This document shows positions 18,491-30,835 of a stretch of 64,000 nucleotides of DNA, in pieces. The stretch is from NCBI GenBank assembly GCA_049194865.1, contig JBLZWL010000136.1, forward strand, positions 1 to 64,000. Direction: 5' to 3'. Source of the DNA: Myxococcus terminator_A. Its GTDB lineage: Bacteria; Myxococcota; Myxococcia; Myxococcales; Myxococcaceae. The position numbers were made by a program, and so were the translations under genes. The notes beneath the pieces are model-generated. The model worked only from the letters and a program-made list of their open reading frames with translations. It was not told the origin of the DNA and ran no database searches. The first letter of the stretch is position 1; every line of letters starts with the position of its first letter.

Positions 18491-19264
18491 GTGGAGCAGA
18501 CGGTGAGCAAGCCGCCGCTGTACGTCTTCGTCATCTGTCCGAACAACAGTGGCAGCACGCTGCTGGTTCGGCTGCTGGCCACGTCGGACCAGGTCTCCGT
18601 GTTCGACTCGATGAACCACGAGGGGCAGTGGCTCGTGCACCGGGACGACCCGGAGGCGATGCCCGTTCCCGACACCGAGAGCGAGGAGCTGCGCAACTGG
18701 ACGAGCAACGAAGCGAAGTTCGGAGACCCTCGGCGCTACCACTGGGAGCGCATCAAGGCCGTCTGGCACCGCGCGTGGGACTTGCGCAAGGCCGTGCTCG
18801 TGGAGAAGAGCCCGCCCATGGTGGTGGCCGCACCCCTGTTGCAGGAGCACTTCGCACCCGCGCGCTTCATCGTGTCCTGCCGCAATCCCTACGCCTTCGC
18901 CGAGGGCGTGCGCCGCAAGCGTGGCTACCCGCTCTCCACCGCGACGGCGCACTGGGTCCGCTCCAGTCGGTTGCAGTTGCGCAACCGCGCCGTGCTGCGC
19001 GACTCGCTCTTCTTCCGTTACGAAGACCTCTGCCAGTCTCCGGAGGCGACCGCCGCGCGCATCCTCGAACTCATCCCGGAGCTGGGGCGCCTGGATGTCA
19101 GCCGCGCCTTCGACATCATGGGCGAGCACAGCCCCATTCGGGACTTCAACGGGGACTCGCTGGGCCGCATGAGCGCGGAGGACCTCAAGGAGATCAACAC
19201 CGCGCTCGCCGGGCATGAGGACGTGCTGGATGCGCTGGGGTACGAGCGCATCGAACCGCGCTGA
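18491..19264 (+). CDS. Sulfotransferase family protein
   Basis: A 257-residue protein resembling the broad PAPS-dependent sulfotransferase family. The N-terminal strand and loop read YVFVICPNNSGSTLLVRLL, the position of the 5'-phosphosulfate loop, though typical proteins have PRSGTT. FIVSCRNPYAFAEGV and FFRYEDLCQSPEATAARI match the 3'-phosphate site and the conserved YEDL motif. GTG 18491 is taken; GTG 18503 has a better-spaced GGAG and is an alternative. It converges on a second sulfotransferase gene with a five-base gap. The acceptor is unknown. Confidence 0.8.
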   Translation: MEQTVSKPPLYVFVICPNNSGSTLLVRLLATSDQVSVFDSMNHEGQWLVHRDDPEAMPVPDTESEELRNWTSNEAKFGDPRRYHWERIKAVWHRAWDLRKAVLVEKSPPMVVAAPLLQEHFAPARFIVSCRNPYAFAEGVRRKRGYPLSTATAHWVRSSRLQLRNRAVLRDSLFFRYEDLCQSPEATAARILELIPELGRLDVSRAFDIMGEHSPIRDFNGDSLGRMSAEDLKEINTALAGHEDVLDALGYERIEPR

Positions 19265-19269
19265 CGCCG

Positions 19270-20184
19270 CTAACGCGAGGCGTGGAGCAACCGCCTCATT
19301 CGCGCATAGGTCGGGATGCCGAGCGGCACCTCGATGTCGACGCGCCACGTCTCCTTCAGCGCTTCATGCACGGCGGCGGGCAGCTCCACGGAGTCGCCCA
19401 CCCGGCCCGCGCGGACCTTGGTGGTCTGGAGCTCTGGTGGAAGCGCGGTCATCTGGTTGACGACGGTGGTCGTGGGATGGTCGTCGAACTGGTGCTCATG
19501 CGCATGCATGAACTCGAAGGTGGACTGGCGCGTCACCAGGGCGACCAGGTCGTCATCCACTGTCAGGCCCATGAAGGCGCCGATGCGGCGGACGGAGCCC
19601 GCGAGGTCCTCCTTCAGGTCCTCGTAGGACAGCAGGAGCACGTCCTCTCGCTCACGCACCCGCCACCAGGAGCGCAGGTGCTCCCAGTAGCGACCGAAGC
19701 GTGCGTCCTTCAGGAAGATGCCGAAGCAGAACTCCTCCACGGTGATGGAGTCGGGCTCGAACATCCATCCGTTCACGTAATGGTAGAAGGACGTCAGCGT
19801 GTCCGCTGGGTCTCTCATCACGTGGATGTACCGGCCCCCCTTGGGAATCCTTTCCCAGTGCAGATGGGTCTTGAAGGCTCGGGGGCTGGCGACCTGGGGT
19901 CCGGCGAGGTCGAGCCCGGGAAGCGGTGGACTCTCCAGCCAGGGGACGACGAGGGAGATCTCCTCGAAGTCCATGGAGCCTCTCGTGCGCAGTCCGTGGA
20001 CGATTTGCTGTGTCCAGGTGGTGCCGCACTTGGGATACGTCGCGATCAGGATGTCGGTCGGCTCCAGCTTGAAGTCGGCCGGGGCGGTAATCGGTACTCG
20101 CCAGGCGCGCAGCGACTGCAGTTCTTGAAGTGACGTGGGCAGACGGGATGAAGGCTGACAGCGCGTGACGTCCGGCTCGCTCAT
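19270..20184 (-). CDS. Cytosolic-type sulfotransferase (PAPS-dependent)
   Basis: Transfers a sulfo group from PAPS to an alcohol, phenol or amine. The 304-residue protein has the classic 5'-PSB loop YPKCGTTWTQQI (about 50-61), a 3'-PB motif YIHVMRDPADTLTSFYHYVN, and LLLSYEDLKEDLAGSVRRIGAFMG, as in SULT1-type enzymes. The catalytic-base candidate is the His in AFKTHLHW. The C-terminal P-loop-like RKGxxGDW motif of SULTs appears as RAGRVGDSVEL. AGGGGGC precedes ATG 20184. It is divergent in sequence from the neighbouring convergent sulfotransferase, so a recent duplication is unlikely. Confidence 0.92.
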   Translation of the reverse strand: MSEPDVTRCQPSSRLPTSLQELQSLRAWRVPITAPADFKLEPTDILIATYPKCGTTWTQQIVHGLRTRGSMDFEEISLVVPWLESPPLPGLDLAGPQVASPRAFKTHLHWERIPKGGRYIHVMRDPADTLTSFYHYVNGWMFEPDSITVEEFCFGIFLKDARFGRYWEHLRSWWRVREREDVLLLSYEDLKEDLAGSVRRIGAFMGLTVDDDLVALVTRQSTFEFMHAHEHQFDDHPTTTVVNQMTALPPELQTTKVRAGRVGDSVELPAAVHEALKETWRVDIEVPLGIPTYARMRRLLHASR

Positions 20185-20220
20185 GGGTGCCCCCTGGCGG
20201 GGCGACCGCCGTCCGGGACT

Positions 20221-20790
20221 CTACTTGCTGAATTGGGCGCAATCGTGTTCGAGCGCGTCATGCCAGACCGCGAGCTGCTCACGAGACACCTCGAGGCGCG
20301 CGAGCCATGCCTGGAAGTAGCGCTCCAGCTCGGCGGACCGGGGATGGGTTCCCTGGTGATGGCGGATGAAGTCCTTGTAGTTCTGGACCTTGTCGGCGCG
20401 GAGCATGTCGTTGACCTCGGGCTCCGTGCTGAGCGCGATGTCGCCAGGCCCCTTCAAGTCCGGTCGATGGGACAGTGCGGCATTGGCCGTCTGCCGATAG
20501 TCCAGCGCGAGCGCGAGGACGCGCGGGTCGTCACTCACACCGTCGATGGGTGGCAAGGAGAGGTCCGCCCCGGTGGCGAGCGCGTGGGCCCAGGCCTCGG
20601 CTCGCGCGTCATCCTCCTGAACCAGTGGGTGCAGACAGTACGCGCGTTGGGCGCGTTCGCTCGCGCCCAGGGCTCGGAGGACCCACAGTCCCTCGTCGAT
20701 GTGGTGCAGGTATGGAATGCCAGAGCGTCGAGCGCGGCGCTCTCCATAGAACATCTGAATCGCGAGGTACTCGCGGGCATTCGCATCCAT
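20221..20790 (-). CDS. Uncharacterised protein, possibly HD-hydrolase-like
   Basis: A 189-residue soluble, mostly helical protein. Histidine/aspartate groups at IPYLHHIDEGL (near the N-terminus), AYCLHPLVQEDD and LALDYRQTAN are spaced somewhat like HD-superfamily metal sites, but the canonical HD pair is not clear. DMLRADKVQNYKDFIRHHQGTHPRSAELERYF is a conserved-looking C-terminal segment. No family was recognised with confidence. It diverges from the Omp85 gene across 95 bases and lies 36 bases upstream of the sulfotransferase on the same strand, so those two may be co-transcribed. Confidence 0.6.
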   Translation of the reverse strand: MDANAREYLAIQMFYGERRARRSGIPYLHHIDEGLWVLRALGASERAQRAYCLHPLVQEDDARAEAWAHALATGADLSLPPIDGVSDDPRVLALALDYRQTANAALSHRPDLKGPGDIALSTEPEVNDMLRADKVQNYKDFIRHHQGTHPRSAELERYFQAWLARLEVSREQLAVWHDALEHDCAQFSK

Positions 20791-20885
20791 CCAGCGAGGA
20801 TGTCAGTCGGCATTTCACGCCGCAATCCGAGGAGCCGTGCGATGAAGATGCTCGCAAGGAAGTCCGCGCATGCCAGGATGGCGGC

Positions 20886-22751
20886 GTGGCGCTCCCGCTG
20901 CTCGTCCTCATCGTCGTTCCGCTCACCCTGACCTCCCTCCAGGCGGAGCCCGTCGCCGAGACGCCGGCTCCCGTCGTCGCGTCTCCGGCGCAGGAGGAGG
21001 CTCGCGCGACAGAGGAAGGCGAGAAGGCACCGGCGGGGACGTCGGTGGAGCCCGCGTCGGCGCGTCCTCCGGGACTCTCCCAGGAGAACTACGAGGAGGC
21101 CCTCATCGTCGAGGCCCTGGCTCGACATGGCCGACAGATAGAGCCCTCTCCCGAGGGTCTGCCGCTGGCCGAAGTCCTCGTCGACACCGAGGAAGTGGTC
21201 GCGGAGAGCGACCCGTATCCGAACTTCCTCAACATGTTCCACATCCGCACCCGCGAGGAGGTCGTCCGGCGCGAGGTGTTGCTGCCACCAGGGCAGCCGT
21301 ACGCCACGAGGCTCGCGGACGAGACGGCGCGCAACCTGCGCGGCCTGCGCTTGTTCTCCGTGGTGCGTGTCGTCCCCGTGAAGGGCAAGGTGCCTGGGAC
21401 GGTGGCGCTGCTCGTCGTCACCAAGGACATCTGGTCGCTGCGCCTCAACAGTGACTTCTCCGCGGTGGGCTCGTTGCTCCAGTACCTCCGGCTCCAGGGC
21501 ACGGAGCAGAACTTCCTGGGCCGGGGCAAGAAGCTGGCGCTCGACTTCACGCTGCGCCTGGACACGCTGAGCCTCGGCCAGAGCTACACCGACCCGCGCG
21601 TGCTCGGCAGCCGCTGGTCCTTGAGCGAGTCCATCGCGCTCATCATCGGCCGCGAGAGCGGCAAGGCGGAGGGCTCTCGGGGAAGCTTCTCCGTCAGCCG
21701 TCCGCTCTACTCGCTGTCCACGCCGTGGAGCATGAGCACGTCCGTCGCGTGGAACGTGGAGACCAATCGCGTCTACCGGGGCGCGGACATCTGGCAGCTC
21801 CCCTATCCCGAGGGGCCGACGGTGCCATACGTGTACCGGACCGAGGAGGTCGCGGGCGCGGCCTCGTACACGCGCTCGTATGGCCTGCGCTACAAGTTCA
21901 ACGTGAGCGGCTCACTGGGCGCGTACCACTACGGTTACAACCCGCCGTCCTCGTCGATGCTGACGGAGGGACAGGCCGACTGGTTCCGCCGCAACTACCT
22001 GCCGCGCGCGGAGGACGCGGGCTACGCCTCGCTGTCCCTGCGCGCCTTCGAGGCCCGGTACGAGGTGCTGCGCGACGTGGACTCGTACGTGCTCTCGGAG
22101 GACTACCAGATGGGACACTGGGTCTCCGCGACGGTGCGCTACGCGCCTCCCGTGTTCGGGGACGACAATCACTTCACGGAGGCGGGGCTCGCGGCGCGCT
22201 ACCGGCTGCGCTGGGGCGAGGCGCTCACCACCGTGTCCGCCTCAGGCGCCATCCGTCGACAGCTCGGTGTGGGCGCGACGTGGAACAACCGTCACTGGGC
22301 CGCGGAGCTGGCGCAGGTGTCGCCCAAGATTCTGGGAGGCCGCTTCGTCGCGCGCGGCCTGCTGGATGTGAACATCGATGACCTGTTCGACCGAATCACC
22401 CTGCTGGGCGGTGGCAATGGGCTTCGCGGCGCACCGGCGGATGAGTACTCCGGCAAGCGGATGTTGCTGGTGAACGTGGAGTACCGCACCGCGCCCGTCG
22501 TCATCAAAACGGTGCACGTAGGCGGGGTGCTCTTCCTCGACTCGGGCAGCGCGTTCAACGACAGACCGGACATGGTGACGTCGGTGGGCGCGGGCCTGCG
22601 CGTGCTGTTCCCCCAGTTCAACGTCATGCCGTTCCGCATCGACTTCGGCTACGTGCTCAATGGGGACCGTCCTCCCATCGGCAGCCGCTTCTCGCTCGCC
22701 GGTGGACAGGTGACGGACCTGCGGCCGAGCTTCCTCGACTCGCCGCTATAG
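20886..22751 (+). CDS. Omp85/BamA-family outer-membrane protein
   Basis: About 621 residues. The frame is open from 20475, but that part overlaps the divergent gene. GTG 20886 gives a good signal peptide (ALPLLVLIVVPLTLTSLQA). A low-complexity Ala/Glu/Pro linker is followed by one POTRA-like domain (REVLLPPGQPYATRLADETARNLRGLRLFSVVRVV). The C-terminal beta-barrel carries the Omp85 motif region GGGNGLRGAPADEYSGKRMLLVNVEYR and VHVGGVLFLDSG. Only about one POTRA is visible, fewer than in BamA, so it is probably a specialised member. The role (assembly, secretion or lipid transport) is unknown. Confidence 0.82.
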   Translation: MALPLLVLIVVPLTLTSLQAEPVAETPAPVVASPAQEEARATEEGEKAPAGTSVEPASARPPGLSQENYEEALIVEALARHGRQIEPSPEGLPLAEVLVDTEEVVAESDPYPNFLNMFHIRTREEVVRREVLLPPGQPYATRLADETARNLRGLRLFSVVRVVPVKGKVPGTVALLVVTKDIWSLRLNSDFSAVGSLLQYLRLQGTEQNFLGRGKKLALDFTLRLDTLSLGQSYTDPRVLGSRWSLSESIALIIGRESGKAEGSRGSFSVSRPLYSLSTPWSMSTSVAWNVETNRVYRGADIWQLPYPEGPTVPYVYRTEEVAGAASYTRSYGLRYKFNVSGSLGAYHYGYNPPSSSMLTEGQADWFRRNYLPRAEDAGYASLSLRAFEARYEVLRDVDSYVLSEDYQMGHWVSATVRYAPPVFGDDNHFTEAGLAARYRLRWGEALTTVSASGAIRRQLGVGATWNNRHWAAELAQVSPKILGGRFVARGLLDVNIDDLFDRITLLGGGNGLRGAPADEYSGKRMLLVNVEYRTAPVVIKTVHVGGVLFLDSGSAFNDRPDMVTSVGAGLRVLFPQFNVMPFRIDFGYVLNGDRPPIGSRFSLAGGQVTDLRPSFLDSPL

Positions 22752-22889
22752 GCGCGGCGGTCGCGCTCACTGCGATTTGCCCAACTCGGCGTGGTAGCGC
22801 CGATGCGCCACGAGTTGATGCCGGCCCACTCCTGGCAACGCGTCCGGCCCGCTGCATTCGCGCGGAGCCACCTCGAATCCCGCGGTGTC

Positions 22890-23666
22890 CTACGGCGGCT
22901 CGACGCGCAGCAGCTCGCGGAACAGCACCTCCGCCGCGTCGCGGAACAACTCACCCGACGCGAGCAACCCGCCGCAGTGATGCGGCTCGCGCGCCAGCGT
23001 CAGCGCCACCGTGCGCTTCAGCACCGCGTCCCAGAAGGGCTCGGAGCCCTCGGGCAAGAGGAACTCGCGGATGACGGCGCGAGGCCACGGAATCACCGTC
23101 GTCGGGTCCGCGTCACTCAGCGACGTGAAGCAGTCCAGGTCGATGTCGAGCAACACCTGGTCCGCGCGCTCCAGCACCTCCCGCACCGCGTCACCGGGCG
23201 CGGGGTGATTCCACGCCTCGGACGCCCGGTCCACGGTGGTCACCGACACCAGCCGGTGAGGGCGGCCCCGCGTGTCCACATAGGTGTCTCCCGCGAAGGA
23301 GCCCCGGGGCCGCGTCCTCGCCACCAGCAAGGCGTCTCCCACCAGCCCCGCCTCCATGGCCGCGAGGATGTGGTCGTAGTTGCGCACGTCCAACGACCAG
23401 CGGGCGTGCTCGTCCAGCGCGCGCAGTCCCGCCGAGCGGTCCGGCACCTTCCCGGGCTCTCTGGGCACCACCACGTCCAGGTGCCTGTCGAGCGTCACCA
23501 GGAGGGCAGGGGAGCCCGACTCCCCGAGCGCGCACGCCCACGAGGGGAGGGCCAGCCGATGGGGGTCGAAGACATAGGCGTCCGTGGGGCCTCGCCCGCC
23601 TCCCAGCCCCAGGCGGATGATGCCCGCCAGCCTCAGGTGGCGCAGGGCGTCGTCTTCGGTCTCCAT
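22890..23666 (-). CDS. UPF0489 / peptide-arginase-like protein
   Basis: A 258-residue protein with the metal-site layout of UPF0489 proteins, which share the arginase fold: ALLVTLDRHLDVVVP (HxD motif), VLLDIDLDCFTSL (DxDxD motif) and VALTLAREPHHCGG near the end. Some family members (OspR-type) convert arginine to ornithine within ribosomal peptides; others are uncharacterised. No RiPP precursor is recognisable nearby. ATG 23666 is chosen because the upstream 24 residues of the open frame look non-coding. It diverges from the S9 peptidase gene across 117 bases. Confidence 0.68.
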   Translation of the reverse strand: METEDDALRHLRLAGIIRLGLGGGRGPTDAYVFDPHRLALPSWACALGESGSPALLVTLDRHLDVVVPREPGKVPDRSAGLRALDEHARWSLDVRNYDHILAAMEAGLVGDALLVARTRPRGSFAGDTYVDTRGRPHRLVSVTTVDRASEAWNHPAPGDAVREVLERADQVLLDIDLDCFTSLSDADPTTVIPWPRAVIREFLLPEGSEPFWDAVLKRTVALTLAREPHHCGGLLASGELFRDAAEVLFRELLRVEPP

Positions 23667-23783
23667 CCCTCGGGAATCCTCACGTCCGTTGTGGGTTTGC
23701 TCAGCTTGCGCGGCGGCCGAGTGTAGGCTTCCCCGCACCTTTCCGTGAAAGGAGCCCCGCCACCGGCGGGATTTCGACGACCC

Positions 23784-25991
23784 ATGCGCCAGGTACTTAC
23801 CGCCGCGCTCCTCTTCGTGAGCACGTCCGCACTCGCCCAGGAGATGAAGCCCCTACCCATGTCCCAGACGGAGCGAAAGCAAGACACCTTCCTGCGACAG
23901 CTCGCGGAGACTCGCAACTTCTCGAGTGGCCGCCCGGTGGGCGTGCGCGTCACCCCGGACGAGAAGCAGGTCCTCTTCCTTCGCACCCAGGCCACCTCCA
24001 ACGTGCAGACGCTCTACGCGTTCGACGTGGAGTCCGGTCAGACGAAGGAGGTCCTCACCCCCGAGGCCATTCTCAAGGGCTCCGACGAGACGCTCACCCC
24101 CGAGGAGAAGGCCCGCCGCGAGCGCATGCGCGTCAGCGCCCGAGGCTTCACCTCGTACCAGATTTCAGATGACGGCACGCGACTGCTCGTCCCCCTGTCC
24201 GGCCGCCTCTACGTGGTGGAGCGCGCCAGCGGCAAGGTGACGGAGCTGAAGACGGGCCCCGGCGTGTTGGACCCGCGCTTCTCCCTGGACGGCAAGCAGG
24301 TGGCCTATGTCCGGGACAATGACGTCTACCGAATCGACGTCGCCGCCAACAAGGAGCAGCGAGTCACCAAGGGCGGCTCCGACGCGAAGTCGAACGGCGT
24401 GGCCGAGTTCGTCGCCCAGGAGGAGATGAGCCGCTTCTCCGGTTACTGGTGGAGCCCCGACGCGAAGTCGGTGGCCTACACCGAGTCCGACACCGCCGAG
24501 GTGGAGAAGCTCACCATCGTCGACGTGATGCACCCCGAGCGCGGCGGCGAAATCTTCGCCTATCCCCGCCCTGGCAAGCCCAACGCCAAGGTGCGCCTGG
24601 GCGTCACCCCCGTCACCGGCGGAAAGACGACGTGGGTCCAGTGGGATTCGGCGAAGTACCCGTACCTGGCCACCGTGACGTGGCCGAAGGGCGCCCCGCT
24701 CACCATCCTGGTGCAGAACCGGGTGCAGACCGAGCAGCAGCTGCTCGCGGTGGACCCCGCCACGGGCAAGACGCGCGAGCTGCTGGTGGAGAAGGACTCC
24801 GCCTGGCTCAACCTGGAGCAGGACTTCCCGCTGTGGCTCGAGGATGGCAGCGGCTTCCTCTGGTACACCGAGCGCAACGGTGGCCCCGAGGTGGAGCAGC
24901 GCAAGGCGGACGGCTCGCTGGAGCGCAGCGTGGTGAAGCCGGACGCGGGCTTCCGCAACCTGTCGCGCTTCGTCCAGAAGGACCGCACCCTCTACTTCAA
25001 CGGCGGCCCCAACCCCACGCAGAGCGCGCTGTGGCGCGTGAAGGCGGGCGGCGCGCCGGAGCGCGTGACGGGCAACAAGGACGGCATCGAAGGCGGCTCC
25101 GCCTCACGCGACGGCAACGTGCTCGTCGTCAACGGCTCCAGCCTGAAGACCATGAGCCGCACCCAGGTGCTGCGCGCGGATGGGACGAAGGTGGGCGAGC
25201 TGCCCGAGGTGGCGCAGGAGCCGCCCTTCATCCCCAACACCGAGGTGCGGCAGGTGGGCCCCAAGCGCTTCTGGGCCTCCATCACCCGCCCGCGTGACTT
25301 CAAGCCGGGCAAGAAGCTGCCCGTCATCGTCGAGGTCTACGGCGGCCCCACCACCACCGTCGTCCACCACAGCATGGCGGCGCACCTGATGCCGCAGTGG
25401 ATGGCGGACCACGGCTTCCTCGTCGTGAAGTTCGACGGGCGCGGCACCCCGCTGCGCGGCGCCGCCTGGGAGCGCGAGGTGAAGTACGACTTCGCCACCA
25501 TCACCATTGAAGACCAGGCAGCCGCCATCCAGGAGCTGGCCAAGGAGCTGCCGGAAATCGACATCAACCGCGTGGGCATCGAAGGCTGGAGCTTCGGTGG
25601 CTACATGGCCGCGCTCGCCGCCCTCAAGCGCCCGGATGTCTTCAAGGCCGCGGTGGCCGGCGCCCCGGTGGTGGACTGGCTCGACTACGACACGCACTAC
25701 ACCGAGCGCTACCTGGGCCTGCCCCAGGAGCACCCGGAGGCGTACGAGAAGAGCTCGCTCCTCACCTACGCGAAGACGGACAAGCCCATCGGCAAGCTGC
25801 TGCTCATCCACGGCACCGCGGATGACAACGTGTACTTCTTCCACACGCTCAAGCTCAGCGACGCGCTCTTCCGCGCCGGCAAGCCGCACGACTTGCTGCC
25901 GCTCAGCGGCCTGACGCACATGGTGCCGGACCCGCTGGTGAAGGAGCGCCAGTGGGAGCGCATCATGGACCACTTCAAGAAGAACCTCTGA
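23784..25991 (+). CDS. Exported S9-family prolyl oligopeptidase/dipeptidyl-peptidase IV-like protease
   Basis: A 735-residue serine peptidase. The start at ATG 23784 gives a signal peptide (VLTAALLFVSTSALAQE). The N-terminal half is a beta-propeller with repeats such as VRVTPDEKQVLFLR, RFSLDGKQVAYVRDNDVYR and WWSPDAKSVAYTESD. The C-terminal alpha/beta-hydrolase has nucleophile S603 in GWSFGGYMA, acid D680/D681 in GTADDN and H712 in LTHMVPD. EEMSRFSGYWWSPD matches the DPP IV EE-motif region, suggesting N-terminal dipeptide cleavage. It probably acts in the periplasm or outside the cell on peptides released by predation. Confidence 0.93.
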   Translation: MRQVLTAALLFVSTSALAQEMKPLPMSQTERKQDTFLRQLAETRNFSSGRPVGVRVTPDEKQVLFLRTQATSNVQTLYAFDVESGQTKEVLTPEAILKGSDETLTPEEKARRERMRVSARGFTSYQISDDGTRLLVPLSGRLYVVERASGKVTELKTGPGVLDPRFSLDGKQVAYVRDNDVYRIDVAANKEQRVTKGGSDAKSNGVAEFVAQEEMSRFSGYWWSPDAKSVAYTESDTAEVEKLTIVDVMHPERGGEIFAYPRPGKPNAKVRLGVTPVTGGKTTWVQWDSAKYPYLATVTWPKGAPLTILVQNRVQTEQQLLAVDPATGKTRELLVEKDSAWLNLEQDFPLWLEDGSGFLWYTERNGGPEVEQRKADGSLERSVVKPDAGFRNLSRFVQKDRTLYFNGGPNPTQSALWRVKAGGAPERVTGNKDGIEGGSASRDGNVLVVNGSSLKTMSRTQVLRADGTKVGELPEVAQEPPFIPNTEVRQVGPKRFWASITRPRDFKPGKKLPVIVEVYGGPTTTVVHHSMAAHLMPQWMADHGFLVVKFDGRGTPLRGAAWEREVKYDFATITIEDQAAAIQELAKELPEIDINRVGIEGWSFGGYMAALAALKRPDVFKAAVAGAPVVDWLDYDTHYTERYLGLPQEHPEAYEKSSLLTYAKTDKPIGKLLLIHGTADDNVYFFHTLKLSDALFRAGKPHDLLPLSGLTHMVPDPLVKERQWERIMDHFKKNL

Positions 25992-26052
25992 TGTGAGGCT
26001 CGGGGCTCCGGGCGTTCGCGCCCGGGGCCTTCCCCGTACCCCGCAAAAGCAA

Positions 26053-26087
26053 GAGGCCCGCTTCCCTCAACTCCAGGGGCGGGCCTC
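26053..26087 (-). terminator. Intrinsic terminator of the cold-shock gene
   Basis: GAGGCCCGC at 26053-26061 pairs perfectly with GCGGGCCTC at 26079-26087 (nine pairs, 17-base loop). Read on the minus strand, the stem is followed by CTTGCTTTTGC. It lies about 48 bases past the cold-shock stop and may also stop transcription from the S9 peptidase gene. Confidence 0.7.
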
Positions 26088-26134
26088 CGTTCATCGGCCC
26101 CCCGCGGGGAAGGGCCAGGACCTACGACGACGTT

Positions 26135-26338
26135 TCAGCCCGCGCGGACGTTCTGCGCCTGCAGGCCCTTGGGGCCGCGGGCCACTTCGAACTCCACCTT
26201 CTGGCCCTCGGCGAGGGTGCGGAAGCCATCCATGTTGATAGCGGTGTGGTGACAGAACACGTCCTCACCTCCGCCGTCCTGGGTGATGAAGCCGAAGCCC
26301 TTCGCGTCGTTGAACCACTTCACGGTACCGGTTGCCAT
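26135..26338 (-). CDS. Cold-shock-domain RNA chaperone (CspA family)
   Basis: A 67-residue single cold-shock domain: GTVKWFNDAKGFGFI contains RNP1 (KGFGFI), and RNP2 reads DVFCHHTAI, where most family members have VFVHFSAI. It ends GLQAQNVRAG. It binds single-stranded RNA or DNA and melts secondary structure. ATG 26338 has GGAAG seven bases upstream and is followed by the canonical MATGTVKWF. A 210-base non-coding leader/promoter region separates it from sucB; cold-shock mRNAs commonly have long 5' leaders, but none of the known elements was identified. It may be constitutive or growth-linked rather than cold-induced. Confidence 0.95.
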   Translation of the reverse strand: MATGTVKWFNDAKGFGFITQDGGGEDVFCHHTAINMDGFRTLAEGQKVEFEVARGPKGLQAQNVRAG

Positions 26339-26548
26339 TGCACTTCCTTCAGTCTCGCGGGGCGACGTGTGAGAGCCGCCCGTTCTTCCCGCCCCCCGAC
26401 GACCGGGAGACAATGTCCAGTTGTAGTGAAGCGCCTGCCTGGAAGTCCAGCCAGCGACCTGGAATGCCCGAGTTGCACTGAGCTCGGGCCTCCCTGGCAA
26501 GTCGCGGCGCGGCGCGTCACCTACAACCCAGACATCAAGGAGAAGGCG

Positions 26549-27764
26549 TCAGACGTCGAGGAGCAGGCGCTCCGGGTCCTCGATGCATTCCTTCACGCGC
26601 ACGAGGAACTGGACGGCCTCGCGGCCATCGATGAGCCGATGGTCGTAGGTGAGGGCGACATACATGATGGGGCGGATGACAATCTGCCCGTCGCGGACGA
26701 CGGCGCGGTCCACGATGTTGTGCATGCCCAGGATGCCCGTCTGAGGCGGGTTGATGATGGGCGTGGACAGCATGGAACCGAAGATGCCGCCGTTGGTGAT
26801 GGTGAAGGTGCCGCCCTGGAGGTCGGCCAGGCCCAGCTTGTCGTTGCGAGCCCGGGTGCCCAGGTCCGCGACGCCCTTCTCCAGCTCCGCCAGGGACAGC
26901 TTGTCCGCGTTGCGCAGCACGGGGACGACGAGGCCGCGGCTGCCGCTCACCGCCACGCCGATGTCGTAGTAGTGCTTGAAGATGACGTCTTCGCCGTCAA
27001 TCTCCGCGTTGACCTGCGGGAAGGCCTTGAGGGCCTCAATCGAGGCGCGGACGAAGAAGCTCATGAAGCCCAGCTTCACGCCGTGCTTCGCCTGGAACTT
27101 CTCGTTGTACTTCTTGCGCAGCGCCATCACCTCGCCCATGTCCACCTCGTTGAAGGTGGTGAGCAGGGCGGCGTTGGACTGGGCCTGGATGAGGCGCTCC
27201 GCCACGCGCTTGCGCAGGGGCGTCATGCGGACGCGCTCCTCGCGGGCGGCGTTGGGGCGGGGGCCCGCGGGCTGGGCGGGGGCGGCGGGCTGGGAAGGCG
27301 CGGCCGGGCGGTTGAGCTGACCGAGCACGTCCTCCTTGGTGATGCGGCCCGCGGTGCCGCTGCCCTTCAGCTGGGTGACGTCCAGCTTGTTCTCCTCCGC
27401 CACCTTCCGGGCGGTGGGCGTCATCCGCGCGTCCGCGCCAGCATCGGCGGGAGCCGAGGCGACGGGGGCCGGGGTGGGCGCGGCGGCGGGGGCAGCAGCC
27501 GCGGCGGGCTTCGCGGCGGGAGCGCCGGCACCGGCACCGGCCTCGGTGATGAGGCCGAGCACGTCACCCACGCGCACCTTGTCGCCCTCCTTGAAGGCGA
27601 CGCTGGCCAGGGAGCCGGCCGAGGGCGAGGGCACGTCGATGGTGACCTTGTCGGTCTCCAGGACGACGAGCGGCTCGTCCGCGGACACCGCATCACCCTG
27701 CTTCTTGTTCCACTTGCCGACGACCGCTTCGGTGATGGACTCGCCCAGCGGCGGCACTTTCAGT

Positions 27765-27775
<11 letters not shown>
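26549..27775 (-). CDS. sucB: Dihydrolipoyllysine-residue succinyltransferase (E2 of 2-oxoglutarate dehydrogenase)
   Basis: Transfers succinyl groups from lipoyl-lysine to CoA in the TCA cycle. The 408-residue protein has a lipoyl domain (residues 1-78) with lipoylated lysine in LETDKVTID (K43), and an Ala/Pro-rich linker. The peripheral subunit-binding domain is MTPTARKVAEENKLD...GTAGRITKEDVL. The catalytic domain ends in DHRLIDGREAVQFL (His/Asp catalytic pair). Its start overlaps the end of sucA by 11 bases, so the two are translated together. Lipoamide dehydrogenase (E3) is not in the window. Confidence 0.97.
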
Positions 27776-30650
<2,875 letters not shown>

Positions 30651-30835
30651 GGCGGTGTCGTCTTTTACTGGAAGGCCGCCCCGTTGGGGGTTTTTCGTGA
30701 ACGCGGCTTCACTGCCTGGGATGGGAAGACCCCGACACCCAGGGACTCCGGGGCCCCCTTTCGTCCCGTTTCAACCGAAAGGAGTGCTAGACAGCGCGCT
30801 CCGCACCCCTTCCTCTCCCCACGAGGCCGCCGCAC

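Noticed and set aside
20475..20885. N-terminal extension of the Omp85 gene
   Set aside because: It overlaps the divergent minus-strand gene, is Arg-rich, and would hide the signal peptide that appears with GTG 20886.
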